A stretch of DNA of 64,000 nucleotides from contig NZ_AUHB01000004.1 of NCBI RefSeq assembly GCF_000422965.1, forward strand, positions 186,001 to 250,000, written 5' to 3'. The position numbers and the translations under genes are program-made. Position 1 is the first letter of the stretch. Each line of letters begins with the position of its first letter. The notes below the pieces were generated by a model. That model was not told the origin of the DNA and did no database searches. It saw nothing but the letters and a program-made list of their open reading frames with translations. Shown here piece by piece: positions 1 through 6,715 of this stretch. The DNA comes from Pleomorphomonas oryzae DSM 16300 (GTDB lineage: Bacteria > Pseudomonadota > Alphaproteobacteria > Rhizobiales > Pleomorphomonadaceae).

Positions 1-1002
1 GGCCTGCGCGTCGTTATGCAACGTCACGGGCTGACCGAGCCGGCTCGCCAGTGCGTCAGCCAGTGGATAACCTGTGGATACCGGCAGGGTGCCCGGATTG
101 AGCGCCGACCAGCGACCGCCATTCACCACACCGGTAACGGCGCCGCCGATAGCGCCATAGCGACCCTTCCACGGAGCGGCCAGCTCGGCGATGGCGTCGC
201 ACCACGCGTCGGGATCAAGGTGACGATCGGTCGTCCGTTCGCTCACCTCGATGACGCGCTCGCCAGCGACGAGCGCCACCAGCGTCTTGGTACCACCCAG
301 ATCGAAAGCGAGCGTCGGCTGGGACGAGGCGGCGCGCGCCGCCGCGATGGCATCGGCGAACCAATGGGTAATGTGTTCAGGACGGGTGATGGCCGAACCG
401 ACCACGACACCGTGGGCGCCGAGCCGGATCGCCTCTGCCGCCTGTTCCGGTACGCGGATGCGGCCCTCGGCGATCACCGGCCGTCCGAGCCGGACGGCGG
501 CAGCAAGCAAAGCAAAGTCAGGATCGGACGGCTCCGGCCCGCCGGTATAGCCGGACATGGTGGTGCCAACGACATCGACACCGAGCGCCACCGCTGCCTT
601 CGCTTCGTCAATATTCGAGATATCGGCCATGGCGAGCTTGCCATGGGCATGCACCGCCTTGCAGAGCTCGGCAACGGCGATGGGTCGAACCCGGTCGGTC
701 GCGTCGAAGGCGATGATGTCGGCCCCCGCCTCGGCGAGCGCCGCAATGTCTTCGAGAAAGGGCGTAATCCGGATGGGCGACGAATCGAGATCGCGCTTGA
801 TCAGGCCGATGATCGGCGCGTCGGTCGCCGCCCTTACCGCCTTGAGATTGGCAATGCCTTCGATGCGAAGGCCGCGACCACCGGAGGCCAGCGCGGCCAG
901 CGCGAAACCAACCACCTGATCGGGATGATCGAGTGGCCCTTCCGGCACCGGCTGGCAGGAGACAACGAGCGATGAAGCGAAGCGCTTGAGACAGTCGGAC
1001 AC
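1..1002 (-). CDS. nanEK: NanE-NanK fusion: N-acetylmannosamine-6-phosphate 2-epimerase / N-acetylmannosamine kinase (3' end cut by window)
   Basis: This bifunctional cytoplasmic enzyme would phosphorylate ManNAc and epimerise ManNAc-6-P to GlcNAc-6-P in sialic acid or amino-sugar breakdown. Residues 1-225 form a NanE TIM barrel, with GLIKRD carrying the expected lysine, ADIS, GTTMSGYT, and IAEGRI carrying the expected glutamate. A ROK sugar-kinase domain starts near residue 229 with FDLGGTKT, and the window ends just after the catalytic-type HNDAQA. 334 residues are visible; a full ROK domain would add roughly 200 more. The GTG start at 1002 is preceded by GAGGAA at good spacing; another in-frame GTG lies at 1023. 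A GntR regulator lies directly upstream on the same strand, consistent with a regulator-enzyme unit. Confidence 0.88.
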   Translation of the reverse strand, partial: MSDCLKRFASSLVVSCQPVPEGPLDHPDQVVGFALAALASGGRGLRIEGIANLKAVRAATDAPIIGLIKRDLDSSPIRITPFLEDIAALAEAGADIIAFDATDRVRPIAVAELCKAVHAHGKLAMADISNIDEAKAAVALGVDVVGTTMSGYTGGPEPSDPDFALLAAAVRLGRPVIAEGRIRVPEQAAEAIRLGAHGVVVGSAITRPEHITHWFADAIAAARAASSQPTLAFDLGGTKTLVALVAGERVIEVSERTTDRHLDPDAWCDAIAELAAPWKGRYGAIGGAVTGVVNGGRWSALNPGTLPVSTGYPLADALASRLGQPVTLHNDAQA

Positions 1003-1047
1003 GGTTTCCTCGCTGCTGTTCACTGAGATAGTGGTAGCAGCGTAGAG

Positions 1048-1097
1048 ACCAGTCAGCAACCAGTTTGGACTAAAGGCCTATAATTTGCTCAACTGGT
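1048..1097. promoter_or_regulatory. Possible operator repeats between the GntR regulator and nanEK
   Basis: The gap between the regulator and nanEK holds ACCAGTC (1048-1054), ACCAGTT (1059-1065) and the inverted copy AACTGGT (1091-1097). GntR/UTRA regulators bind short inverted repeats of this size, so these are candidate sites for the upstream regulator. The pairing is short and no clear promoter can be read, so this remains tentative. Confidence 0.3.
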
Positions 1098-1107
1098 ATC
1101 TAAGTGA

Positions 1108-1881
1108 TCACATCGCCTCCTGCGCGCGCAGCTCGACCAGGAAGTCGTAGCGCTCGCCGCAGTAGTAGGTGCGCGTGAATTCCACGGGCGTACCGTCGGC
1201 GGTGAAGCAGCGGCGTTCGGCGACCAGCAGCGGTGCGCCGATCTCAAGGTGAAGCAGGCGGCCATCCTCGGCGCCGGCCACCGCCGCCCGCAGGCGCTGC
1301 AACGCCCTGACCGGCCGGCGATGCCGCTCGGCGAGCACGTCGTAGAGCGAGCCGGTGACCACTTCGGGATCGTCCAGCACGTCGGCTGGCACGACAGCGT
1401 GTTCGATGGCCATCGGCATGCCGTCACCGGTCCTGAGGCGCTTCAGGCGGCAGACGCGGGCGCCCATCGACAGATGCAGCGCCATGATCTCGGCCGGGGA
1501 AGCAGGCCCTACCTCGCGGCTGATCCAGATCATGCCCGGTTCGATGCCGCGCGAGCGCATATCCTCGGAAAACGAGGTGAGCGCCGACAGCGGCTTTTCG
1601 ACTCGCTCGGCAACGGCGGTGCGCGCACCATGGCGGCGAATCAGCACGCCGTCGCCGACCAGCGCTTCGATCGCCTTGCGCACCGAGGTACGCGAAACGT
1701 CGATCTCATCGGCAAAATCCCTCTCACCCGGCAGGACATCGCCGGTGCCGAGCACGCCCTCGGTGATTGCCTGCCTGAGCGCCGCCGCGAGGTCACGATA
1801 GATGACGCCGCTCGAATGCCGACCGAGGGCACTGCGGAGAAACAGGATGAGAGGAGATTGGCTCGGCTGAAGGTCTGACAT
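1108..1881 (-). CDS. GntR family (HutC/UTRA subfamily) transcriptional regulator
   Basis: This 257-residue protein has an N-terminal GntR winged helix at about residues 25-90, with YRDLAAALRQAI, the LPGERDFADEIDVSRTSVRKAI recognition region and the wing GVLIRRHGARTAVA. A UTRA effector domain follows at about 95-250, ending in FTRTYYCGERYDFLVELR, the usual C-terminal signature. UTRA domains bind small sugars or sugar phosphates. The location upstream of nanEK on the same strand suggests an amino-sugar or sialic-acid derivative as inducer, which is inference. The ATG at 1881 was chosen because the HTH begins shortly after it; the longer open frame adds unrelated arginine-rich sequence. Confidence 0.85.
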   Translation of the reverse strand: MSDLQPSQSPLILFLRSALGRHSSGVIYRDLAAALRQAITEGVLGTGDVLPGERDFADEIDVSRTSVRKAIEALVGDGVLIRRHGARTAVAERVEKPLSALTSFSEDMRSRGIEPGMIWISREVGPASPAEIMALHLSMGARVCRLKRLRTGDGMPMAIEHAVVPADVLDDPEVVTGSLYDVLAERHRRPVRALQRLRAAVAGAEDGRLLHLEIGAPLLVAERRCFTADGTPVEFTRTYYCGERYDFLVELRAQEAM

Positions 1882-2026
1882 GATCGACGGGTCATCGCGA
1901 TGAGGTCCGCCCGATGTAGCAGCTTGCAGCCGAAAGAGAAACACGGCGCCTCATCAGCGGCCCATCCCCGCCCAACAATAGCCACGGGCACCGATCACGG
2001 TCTCGAAATGTGCAGAAAATGAAAAG

Positions 2027-2112
2027 TGGTGCCCCAGGCCGGACTCGAACCAGCACGTTCTCGCGAACAACAGATTTTGAGTCTGCCGCGTCTACCATTT
2101 CGCCACTGGGGC
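2027..2112 (-). tRNA. tRNA-Leu (CAA anticodon)
   Basis: The minus strand folds as an 86-nt class II tRNA. The acceptor arm is GCCCCAG with CTGGGGC, followed by an encoded CCA. The D-arm is GCGAAATGGTAGACGC, the anticodon loop CTCAAAA reads CAA, a long variable arm contains GTTCGCGAGAAC, and the T-arm is GGTTCGAGTCC. The variable arm and anticodon identify leucine. It stands alone between the GntR regulator and a receiver protein, with no attachment-site repeat or integrase beside it. Confidence 0.95.
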
Positions 2113-2267
2113 AGCGGAGGCGGACTATACCGGTCGGCGGTCCGTCGTCAACGGTCGATCGGTGAAAGAGCGGTTTCTGAAGAGGTTTTTGCGCCGCTGG
2201 CCGGGCTTAAGACGACAGAAAGGTCCGGTGTTTATTATTGTCTCATCATTTTGCCAGGAAACCGACC

Positions 2268-2795
2268 ATGCCCATGCGCCCCTCCCCTGCCTCTCCGTCC
2301 GCTGGCTCAGGCGGCGCCCAGGCGATCATAGGTGGCCGCCGGCTTGTTGGTCATCTGCTGGGGCGGCATAAATCTGCCGCGGTCACCGCCAGCGACAGTG
2401 ACGATGCGTCGGCTAACGAAGTTCGCCCGGTGGCCTTGGTTGTCGATGACAGCCCGATCGCCCGCATGCTGATGGCGAGCATTCTCGAATCCTTCGAGAT
2501 GGACGTCTTTGAGGCCGGTGGCAGCGCCGAAGCCCTGACTGTTGCGGCCACCTGTCAACCGGATGTGGTGATCGTCGACTGGACGCTCCGCGCCGAGACG
2601 GCAACCGACGTGCTCGACGCGCTGGAACCCCGTTTCGCCGGCGGGTTGCCGCCCGTCGTCATGGTCAGCGCCTCCGCTCGCATGCCGACTGATTTGCGCG
2701 CCACGGCAACCTTGCGCAAGCCCTTCACGCCGCGCGAGCTTTATGCAGCCCTGACGACGGCCTTCTGCGGCAAGGGCGATGTTGCCGAAGCGTAA
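2268..2795 (+). CDS. Response regulator receiver protein with a basic N-terminal extension
   Basis: This 175-residue protein has a proline/serine-rich, mildly basic N-terminus (1-50) and then one CheY-like receiver domain (53-170). The acidic pair Asp60-Asp61, phospho-acceptor Asp104 in VIVDW, Ser134 and Lys151 in RKPF are all in place, so it should accept phosphate. There is no output domain, so it would act through protein contacts or as a phosphate sink. No kinase is adjacent and the partner is unknown. The ATG at 2268 follows CAGGAA at good spacing. The upstream in-frame ATG at 2238 lacks a ribosome-binding site. Confidence 0.75.
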   Translation: MPMRPSPASPSAGSGGAQAIIGGRRLVGHLLGRHKSAAVTASDSDDASANEVRPVALVVDDSPIARMLMASILESFEMDVFEAGGSAEALTVAATCQPDVVIVDWTLRAETATDVLDALEPRFAGGLPPVVMVSASARMPTDLRATATLRKPFTPRELYAALTTAFCGKGDVAEA

Positions 2796-2810
2796 GCCGG
2801 ACGGGCAGCT

Positions 2811-3596
2811 TCACGCACACAGCGAGCCAAATGCAGCAATGTGGCGCTGAACGTCACCCAACCGTTCGATCTGCGGGAAATGCCCCGCTTGGGCGATGAT
2901 CTTGAATCTGCTGCCGCAAATGGCTGCCGCGTAACGCCGGCCGTACTCCACATCGACAATGCCGTCGCTCTCACCCCATAGGATCAGGGTGGGCAGGCTC
3001 AGGTCCGCCAATCGGGACCGTAATGTGGGATCATGCATGAAGGGCTCGCCGGCGTAGGTGTAAAGGGTGCGCTGATTGTCCGCCATCGCTGCCAGACCCG
3101 CCGGGTCTTTTGGCGCAATGGCAAATCGCTCCGGATCATGAAACGCCAGCGCCGCCCGCCTTTCGGAGGAGACAGCCATCGGATCGACAATCGGGTTGCC
3201 TGAAACGTCGGCATCGATTCCCACCGCATTGATCAACACGATACGACCTACTCGCGGCGACCTCAGCAGCCCCATCTCCGCAGCAATCCATCCTCCGACC
3301 GAGTTGCCCACAATCGTCACATCCCCCAGGTTCATCTCTTCGAGCAAAGCCACGTAGCACTCAGCCAGTTGCTGGACGGACGATAGCCAGTCGGGTCGAT
3401 CTTCTCCCTCGAAACCCGGATGCGTCGGCAGGATCGCCTTGCCAGTCGCGGCCAAGGCGTCGAACAACGCCTGCATCGATCGGGGACCGGCGCCACCATG
3501 CAGGAGAAGATAGGACCTTCCCTCGCCAGCCTCAGCGACACGAAGCGATAGCCGCCCTGATGGCAGGTTCAACAGGCGAATAGATGAATTTGCCAT
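2811..3596 (-). CDS. Alpha/beta hydrolase
   Basis: This 261-residue cytoplasmic protein has a complete alpha/beta hydrolase fold. The oxyanion-loop motif LLHGGAG is at 32-38, the nucleophile elbow GNSVGG has Ser99, the acid is probably Asp211 in WGESDG, and His239 sits in AGHFPQIE. The family covers esterases, C-C hydrolases and lactonases, and the substrate cannot be read from sequence. The start at 3596 is supported by GAAGGGA upstream. The gene is divergent from a MarR regulator, with a 46-bp palindrome between them, so it is very probably that regulator's target and may be induced by an aromatic or xenobiotic ligand (inference). Confidence 0.82.
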   Translation of the reverse strand: MANSSIRLLNLPSGRLSLRVAEAGEGRSYLLLHGGAGPRSMQALFDALAATGKAILPTHPGFEGEDRPDWLSSVQQLAECYVALLEEMNLGDVTIVGNSVGGWIAAEMGLLRSPRVGRIVLINAVGIDADVSGNPIVDPMAVSSERRAALAFHDPERFAIAPKDPAGLAAMADNQRTLYTYAGEPFMHDPTLRSRLADLSLPTLILWGESDGIVDVEYGRRYAAAICGSRFKIIAQAGHFPQIERLGDVQRHIAAFGSLCA

Positions 3597-3613
3597 GGGA
3601 GATCCCTTCGGCT

Positions 3614-3659
3614 GGTTGACATATAAACAAGTTTATATAAACATATTTATATGTCAACC
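3614..3659. promoter_or_regulatory. 46-bp palindromic operator with symmetric divergent promoters (hydrolase / marR)
   Basis: The outer arms GGTTGACATATAAA (3614-3627) and TTTATATGTCAACC (3646-3659) are perfect inverted repeats. The centre GTTTATATAAAC (3631-3642) is also palindromic about the same axis (3636.5). Only two of the 23 base pairs mismatch. Each arm carries TTGACA, and 16 nt further in on the same strand lies TAAACA (plus) or TAAACT (minus), so the site looks like two overlapping divergent promoters. The predicted plus-strand transcription start falls at the marR ATG (3651), which itself lies inside the right arm. Confidence 0.8.
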
Positions 3660-4067
3660 ACACCCGAAATCCTTGGCCTTCTCATCAAGCGCGTTCAAGA
3701 CCGTCATCATCGACAGCTTGACGAAGCGCTGGCACCACTTGGCGTCAGTCTGGTTCAGTGGAACGCCCTACGCGAAATCGAACGCAATCCTGATGCGTCC
3801 CAACATCAGTTGGCGCTGCTGAGCTTCAATTCCGACCAGGCCTTCGGAGCGCTCACCAGCCGCCTCATCCAGCGGGGGCTGATCGTCCGACAAAATGGAC
3901 CAGGCCGGGCAGTGACGCACCAGCTGACGCCAGCAGGGAAATCCCTCTATCTTCAGGGAAGAGATATACACGCCAAGGTCATCGCCAAATCCTTCGCGCC
4001 GCTCGATGCTGCGGAACGTGACATGCTTGATGGGCTTCTAGGGCGTCTTCTGGAATCCGAAGCGTGA
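3651..4067 (+). CDS. MarR family transcriptional regulator
   Basis: This 138-residue protein has the MarR layout: helical dimerisation segments at both ends and a winged HTH at about 30-100 (LVQWNALREIERNPDASQHQ, FGALTSRLIQRGLIVRQ). MarR dimers usually repress a divergent operon and themselves, and release DNA on binding phenolic ligands or on oxidation. This copy has no cysteine, so ligand release is more likely. The ATG at 3651 lies within the operator palindrome and has no Shine-Dalgarno sequence. The promoter geometry predicts a leaderless mRNA. The target is most likely the divergent alpha/beta hydrolase gene. Confidence 0.87.
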   Translation: MSTTPEILGLLIKRVQDRHHRQLDEALAPLGVSLVQWNALREIERNPDASQHQLALLSFNSDQAFGALTSRLIQRGLIVRQNGPGRAVTHQLTPAGKSLYLQGRDIHAKVIAKSFAPLDAAERDMLDGLLGRLLESEA

Positions 4068-4139
4068 TTTCGGGGCTGAAGGACCGACGCAAACAGCTAC
4101 GACGACGACCTGTCGGCAATGAAGGCAGATTTTGAGACA

Positions 4140-4164
4140 GCCGGGCGGCTTCACGCCGCTCGGC
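4140..4164. terminator. Hairpin between convergent marR and CAP-protein genes
   Basis: A 10-bp stem (GCCGGGCGGC with GCCGCTCGGC, one G-T pair) closes a 5-nt loop in the gap between two convergent genes. Neither side has a T-tract, so it may be a weak bidirectional terminator or an mRNA 3' stabiliser. Confidence 0.4.
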
Positions 4165-4179
4165 CATATTGTTGGGTTC

Positions 4180-4767
4180 TTATCGGATGGTCAACGTCGT
4201 GAACGGAGCCACGCCGGTGGTCGCGCCCATCAGGCTGCCGCCGGCGGTCACCACCGGCGGATGGGCGAGGATCAAACACCAGAACACCTTGTATTTAGAG
4301 TTCGGATTGTAGGCCGTGGCGATGCCCATGAGATTCATCTCCGGGTCCTTCATGCCGCGGTCGTGCGGCGGCGACTGCCGCCAGCCGGAGAAGGCCTCAG
4401 CCAGGGTGTGATAGCCGGCCGCGACGTTCTCACCGGCGTTGGAGAACTGATAGCCGTAGCTCTTGAGACGGGTACCGAGCAGCGAGTGGCCGTCGACATC
4501 GTGCCCCATCTTGTCGGCCGCCGCCATCTTCTTCGCGTAGTCCTGGGCAATGCGGCTGAGCTGCGGGTCGAGCGCCAGTGGCGCGATCCCCGACTGGGCA
4601 CGATACTGGTTGAGCATGGACAGCGCCTTGGTCTCATCGACACGCGCCGTCGGTGAGGCGAGATCCTCGTAGAAAGTCGGCTTGGCAGGCGGTGGCGGCG
4701 CACTCTGACAGGCGGCGAGGAACAGCACCGCGCAAAGCGGTAGAAGAGCGAAAGCGCGTCCGAACAC
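4180..4767 (-). CDS. CAP (SCP/PR1-like) domain lipoprotein
   Basis: This 195-residue protein starts with a lipoprotein signal, and the lipobox LAAC places the lipidated cysteine at residue 20. A short proline-rich linker follows, then a CAP domain (about 45-165) with ALSMLNQYRAQSG, the histidine in KMGHDVDG, NAGENVAAG and the late WCLILA strand. Bacterial CAP lipoproteins are envelope proteins of mostly unknown function, some linked to cell-wall or lipid binding. The start is GTG at 4767 with GGAG upstream. No operon partner is apparent. Confidence 0.82.
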   Translation of the reverse strand: MFGRAFALLPLCAVLFLAACQSAPPPPAKPTFYEDLASPTARVDETKALSMLNQYRAQSGIAPLALDPQLSRIAQDYAKKMAAADKMGHDVDGHSLLGTRLKSYGYQFSNAGENVAAGYHTLAEAFSGWRQSPPHDRGMKDPEMNLMGIATAYNPNSKYKVFWCLILAHPPVVTAGGSLMGATTGVAPFTTLTIR

Positions 4768-4956
4768 GGGAAATCTCCATGATGGCTCGATCGGCAGTGC
4801 CGACCGGCGGGTGGATTTGCCACCAAGAACACGAACGGATGGTTAAATTTCGGCAAATTCCAGCGGGTATCCCCAGGAACGATTGGCCCTCGCCTTCGCC
4901 GTTGTCGGCATGCTAGGCTGAAATTCCTCCGCAATTGTCCGTAGAGAGGTCAGCCC

Positions 4957-6129
4957 TTGTCCGCCCTTGAAAAGATCGCCGCCATCGCCGGAGAGGCTGT
5001 GCTATGGCGTCGCGATCTGCATCGCCGTCCCGAATTGCTCTATGCCCTCGACGAAACCTCCGCCTTCGTAGCCCAAAAGCTCAACGCCTTCGGCTTGGAT
5101 GAGGTGGTGACCGGGGTTGGTGGCAGCGGTGTTGTCGGCGTGCTCAGAGGCCGGCCGGGCAACCGTGCCGTAGGGCTACGCGCCGATATGGACGCCTTGC
5201 CGATCGAGGAAATCACCGGTGCAGCCTGGGCATCCGAGAAGCCTGGCGCCATGCACGCCTGCGGTCATGATGGTCACACCGCGACGCTGCTCGCCGCCGC
5301 CCGTCGCCTCGCCGCCGACAGGGACTTCGCCGGCACCGTCGTCTTCGTCTTCCAGCCAGCCGAGGAAGGTGGTGCCGGAGCCAAGGCGATGATCGAAGAC
5401 GGTTTATTCGACCGCTTTCCGGTCGACGAAATCTACGGCATCCACAACCTGCCGGGCCTGCCAGTGGGACGCTTCGCCGTCCGGCACGGCGCCATCATGG
5501 CCTCAACCGACCGCTTCTATATCGACATTCTCGGCCGGGGCGGCCACGCCGCACGCCCGCAGGAAACGATCGATCCCATTCTTGTCGGCTCTCAGGTGGT
5601 CACCGCTCTCCAGTCGATCGTGGCGCGCAACACCGACCCGCTTGCCTCCGGCGTCGTGTCGGTCACGACCTTCCATGCGGGCAATACCGACAATGTCATT
5701 CCACAGACCGCCCGTCTGTCAGGCACCGTCCGCGCGCTCGACGGCAGGGTTCGCGGCGAACTCGAGGCTTCGGTCAGTCGCATTGCCACCACGGTGGCCA
5801 CAGCCTTCGGCGCCGAAGCACGCGTCCTCTATGAGCGCGGCTATCCAGTCACCGTCAACCATGCCGCCGCCGCGGAGCGGGTCGGCGACGTCGTGGAAAG
5901 TCTGCTCGGCCAAAGTGCCATCGACCGCACGGCCGCGCCATTGATGGCTGCCGAGGACTTTTCCTACTATCTCGAGCGCGTACCCGGCGCCTATTTCTTC
6001 ATGGGCAACGGCCCATCGGCCGGTCTCCACCACCCCGCCTATGATTTCGCCGATGACGCCATCGCGCCGGGCGCGGCCGTTTGGACTGCGCTAGCCAAGG
6101 CAAGCCTTTCCGCTGCGAGCCAAGCTTAA
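4957..6129 (+). CDS. M20 family metallo-amidohydrolase (hippurate hydrolase-like)
   Basis: This 390-residue cytoplasmic enzyme hydrolyses an N-acyl amino acid or related amide. The M20D motifs are present: RADMDALPIEE (75-85), HACGHDGH (100-107) with the metal-ligand cysteine and histidines, the catalytic glutamates in PAEEGGAG (134-141), His163 in GIHNLPG, and AEDFSYY plus LHHPAYDF near the end. The lid domain lies at about 185-300. The start is TTG at 4957 with GAGAGG upstream. It resembles the hippuricase, indole-acetyl-amino-acid hydrolase and N-acetyl-diaminopimelate deacetylase group. Substrate is not decidable here. Confidence 0.88.
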   Translation: MSALEKIAAIAGEAVLWRRDLHRRPELLYALDETSAFVAQKLNAFGLDEVVTGVGGSGVVGVLRGRPGNRAVGLRADMDALPIEEITGAAWASEKPGAMHACGHDGHTATLLAAARRLAADRDFAGTVVFVFQPAEEGGAGAKAMIEDGLFDRFPVDEIYGIHNLPGLPVGRFAVRHGAIMASTDRFYIDILGRGGHAARPQETIDPILVGSQVVTALQSIVARNTDPLASGVVSVTTFHAGNTDNVIPQTARLSGTVRALDGRVRGELEASVSRIATTVATAFGAEARVLYERGYPVTVNHAAAAERVGDVVESLLGQSAIDRTAAPLMAAEDFSYYLERVPGAYFFMGNGPSAGLHHPAYDFADDAIAPGAAVWTALAKASLSAASQA

Positions 6130-6192
6130 GGCTTTGGGAACCCTCCCCTCCTAACCTGCCCGAGCGGTCCATATGGCCGCGCGGGGGATGCA

Positions 6193-6696
6193 ATGCTCCG
6201 TCTTCTTGGATTGGTGTTGGCTGCGACGGTCATCATCGGCTTTTTCGCGCCGGAACTGCAGAAAATTGCCGATATGCCGGCAACCAGCAAGGCACCGGCT
6301 GCGACACCGAAACCGGCAGCCTTGCTAGGCAGGGCGGAAATCGCCGCCGACAGTCGCGGTCATTTCGTTTTCACCGGCCGTGTCAACGGCAGGCCGCTTG
6401 CTATGCTGGCCGATACCGGCGCCACATTGGTGGCCTTGCGCGCTTCCGACGCGAAGGCGGTCGGCCTGATCGTCCTGCCGGGCGACTACACGGCCAAGGT
6501 GTCGACCGCCGGCGGCGTCGCCGAGGCCGCCCGTGTGCGTCTGCAGGAAATTGAAGTTGGTGGTATCAGGGTGACCGACGTCGACGCCTTGGTGCTTTCC
6601 GACGGCCAGCTCGCCACCAACCTGCTCGGCATGAGTTTTCTCAGCCGACTCAACACCTTCACCGTTGAAAACGGACGCCTTGTCCTGAGCCAGTAA
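6193..6696 (+). CDS. Membrane-anchored retropepsin-like aspartic protease (TIGR02281 type)
   Basis: This 167-residue protein has an N-terminal membrane anchor or uncleaved signal (about 3-19), an alanine/proline linker, and one aspartic-protease lobe at about 50-165. It carries the active-site ADTGATLVALR (Asp74), the downstream LLGMSFLSRL and NGRLVLSQ at the C-terminus. A single lobe must dimerise to form an active site. This clan AA family is widespread in alphaproteobacteria, faces the periplasm and has no firmly known substrate. It follows the amidohydrolase by 63 bp on the same strand and could be cotranscribed with it. Confidence 0.8.
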   Translation: MLRLLGLVLAATVIIGFFAPELQKIADMPATSKAPAATPKPAALLGRAEIAADSRGHFVFTGRVNGRPLAMLADTGATLVALRASDAKAVGLIVLPGDYTAKVSTAGGVAEAARVRLQEIEVGGIRVTDVDALVLSDGQLATNLLGMSFLSRLNTFTVENGRLVLSQ

Positions 6697-6715
6697 GTGG
6701 CTTTTTCCTGCAGGC

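Noticed and set aside
16-975. 319-residue plus-strand open frame
   Set aside because: It is antisense to nanEK, whose minus-strand translation shows full NanE and ROK motifs; the plus-strand product is Arg/Gly-rich with no family pattern.
2027-2112. tRNA-Leu as an integration site for a mobile element
   Set aside because: No integrase, no direct repeat of the tRNA 3' end, and the flanks look like ordinary chromosome.
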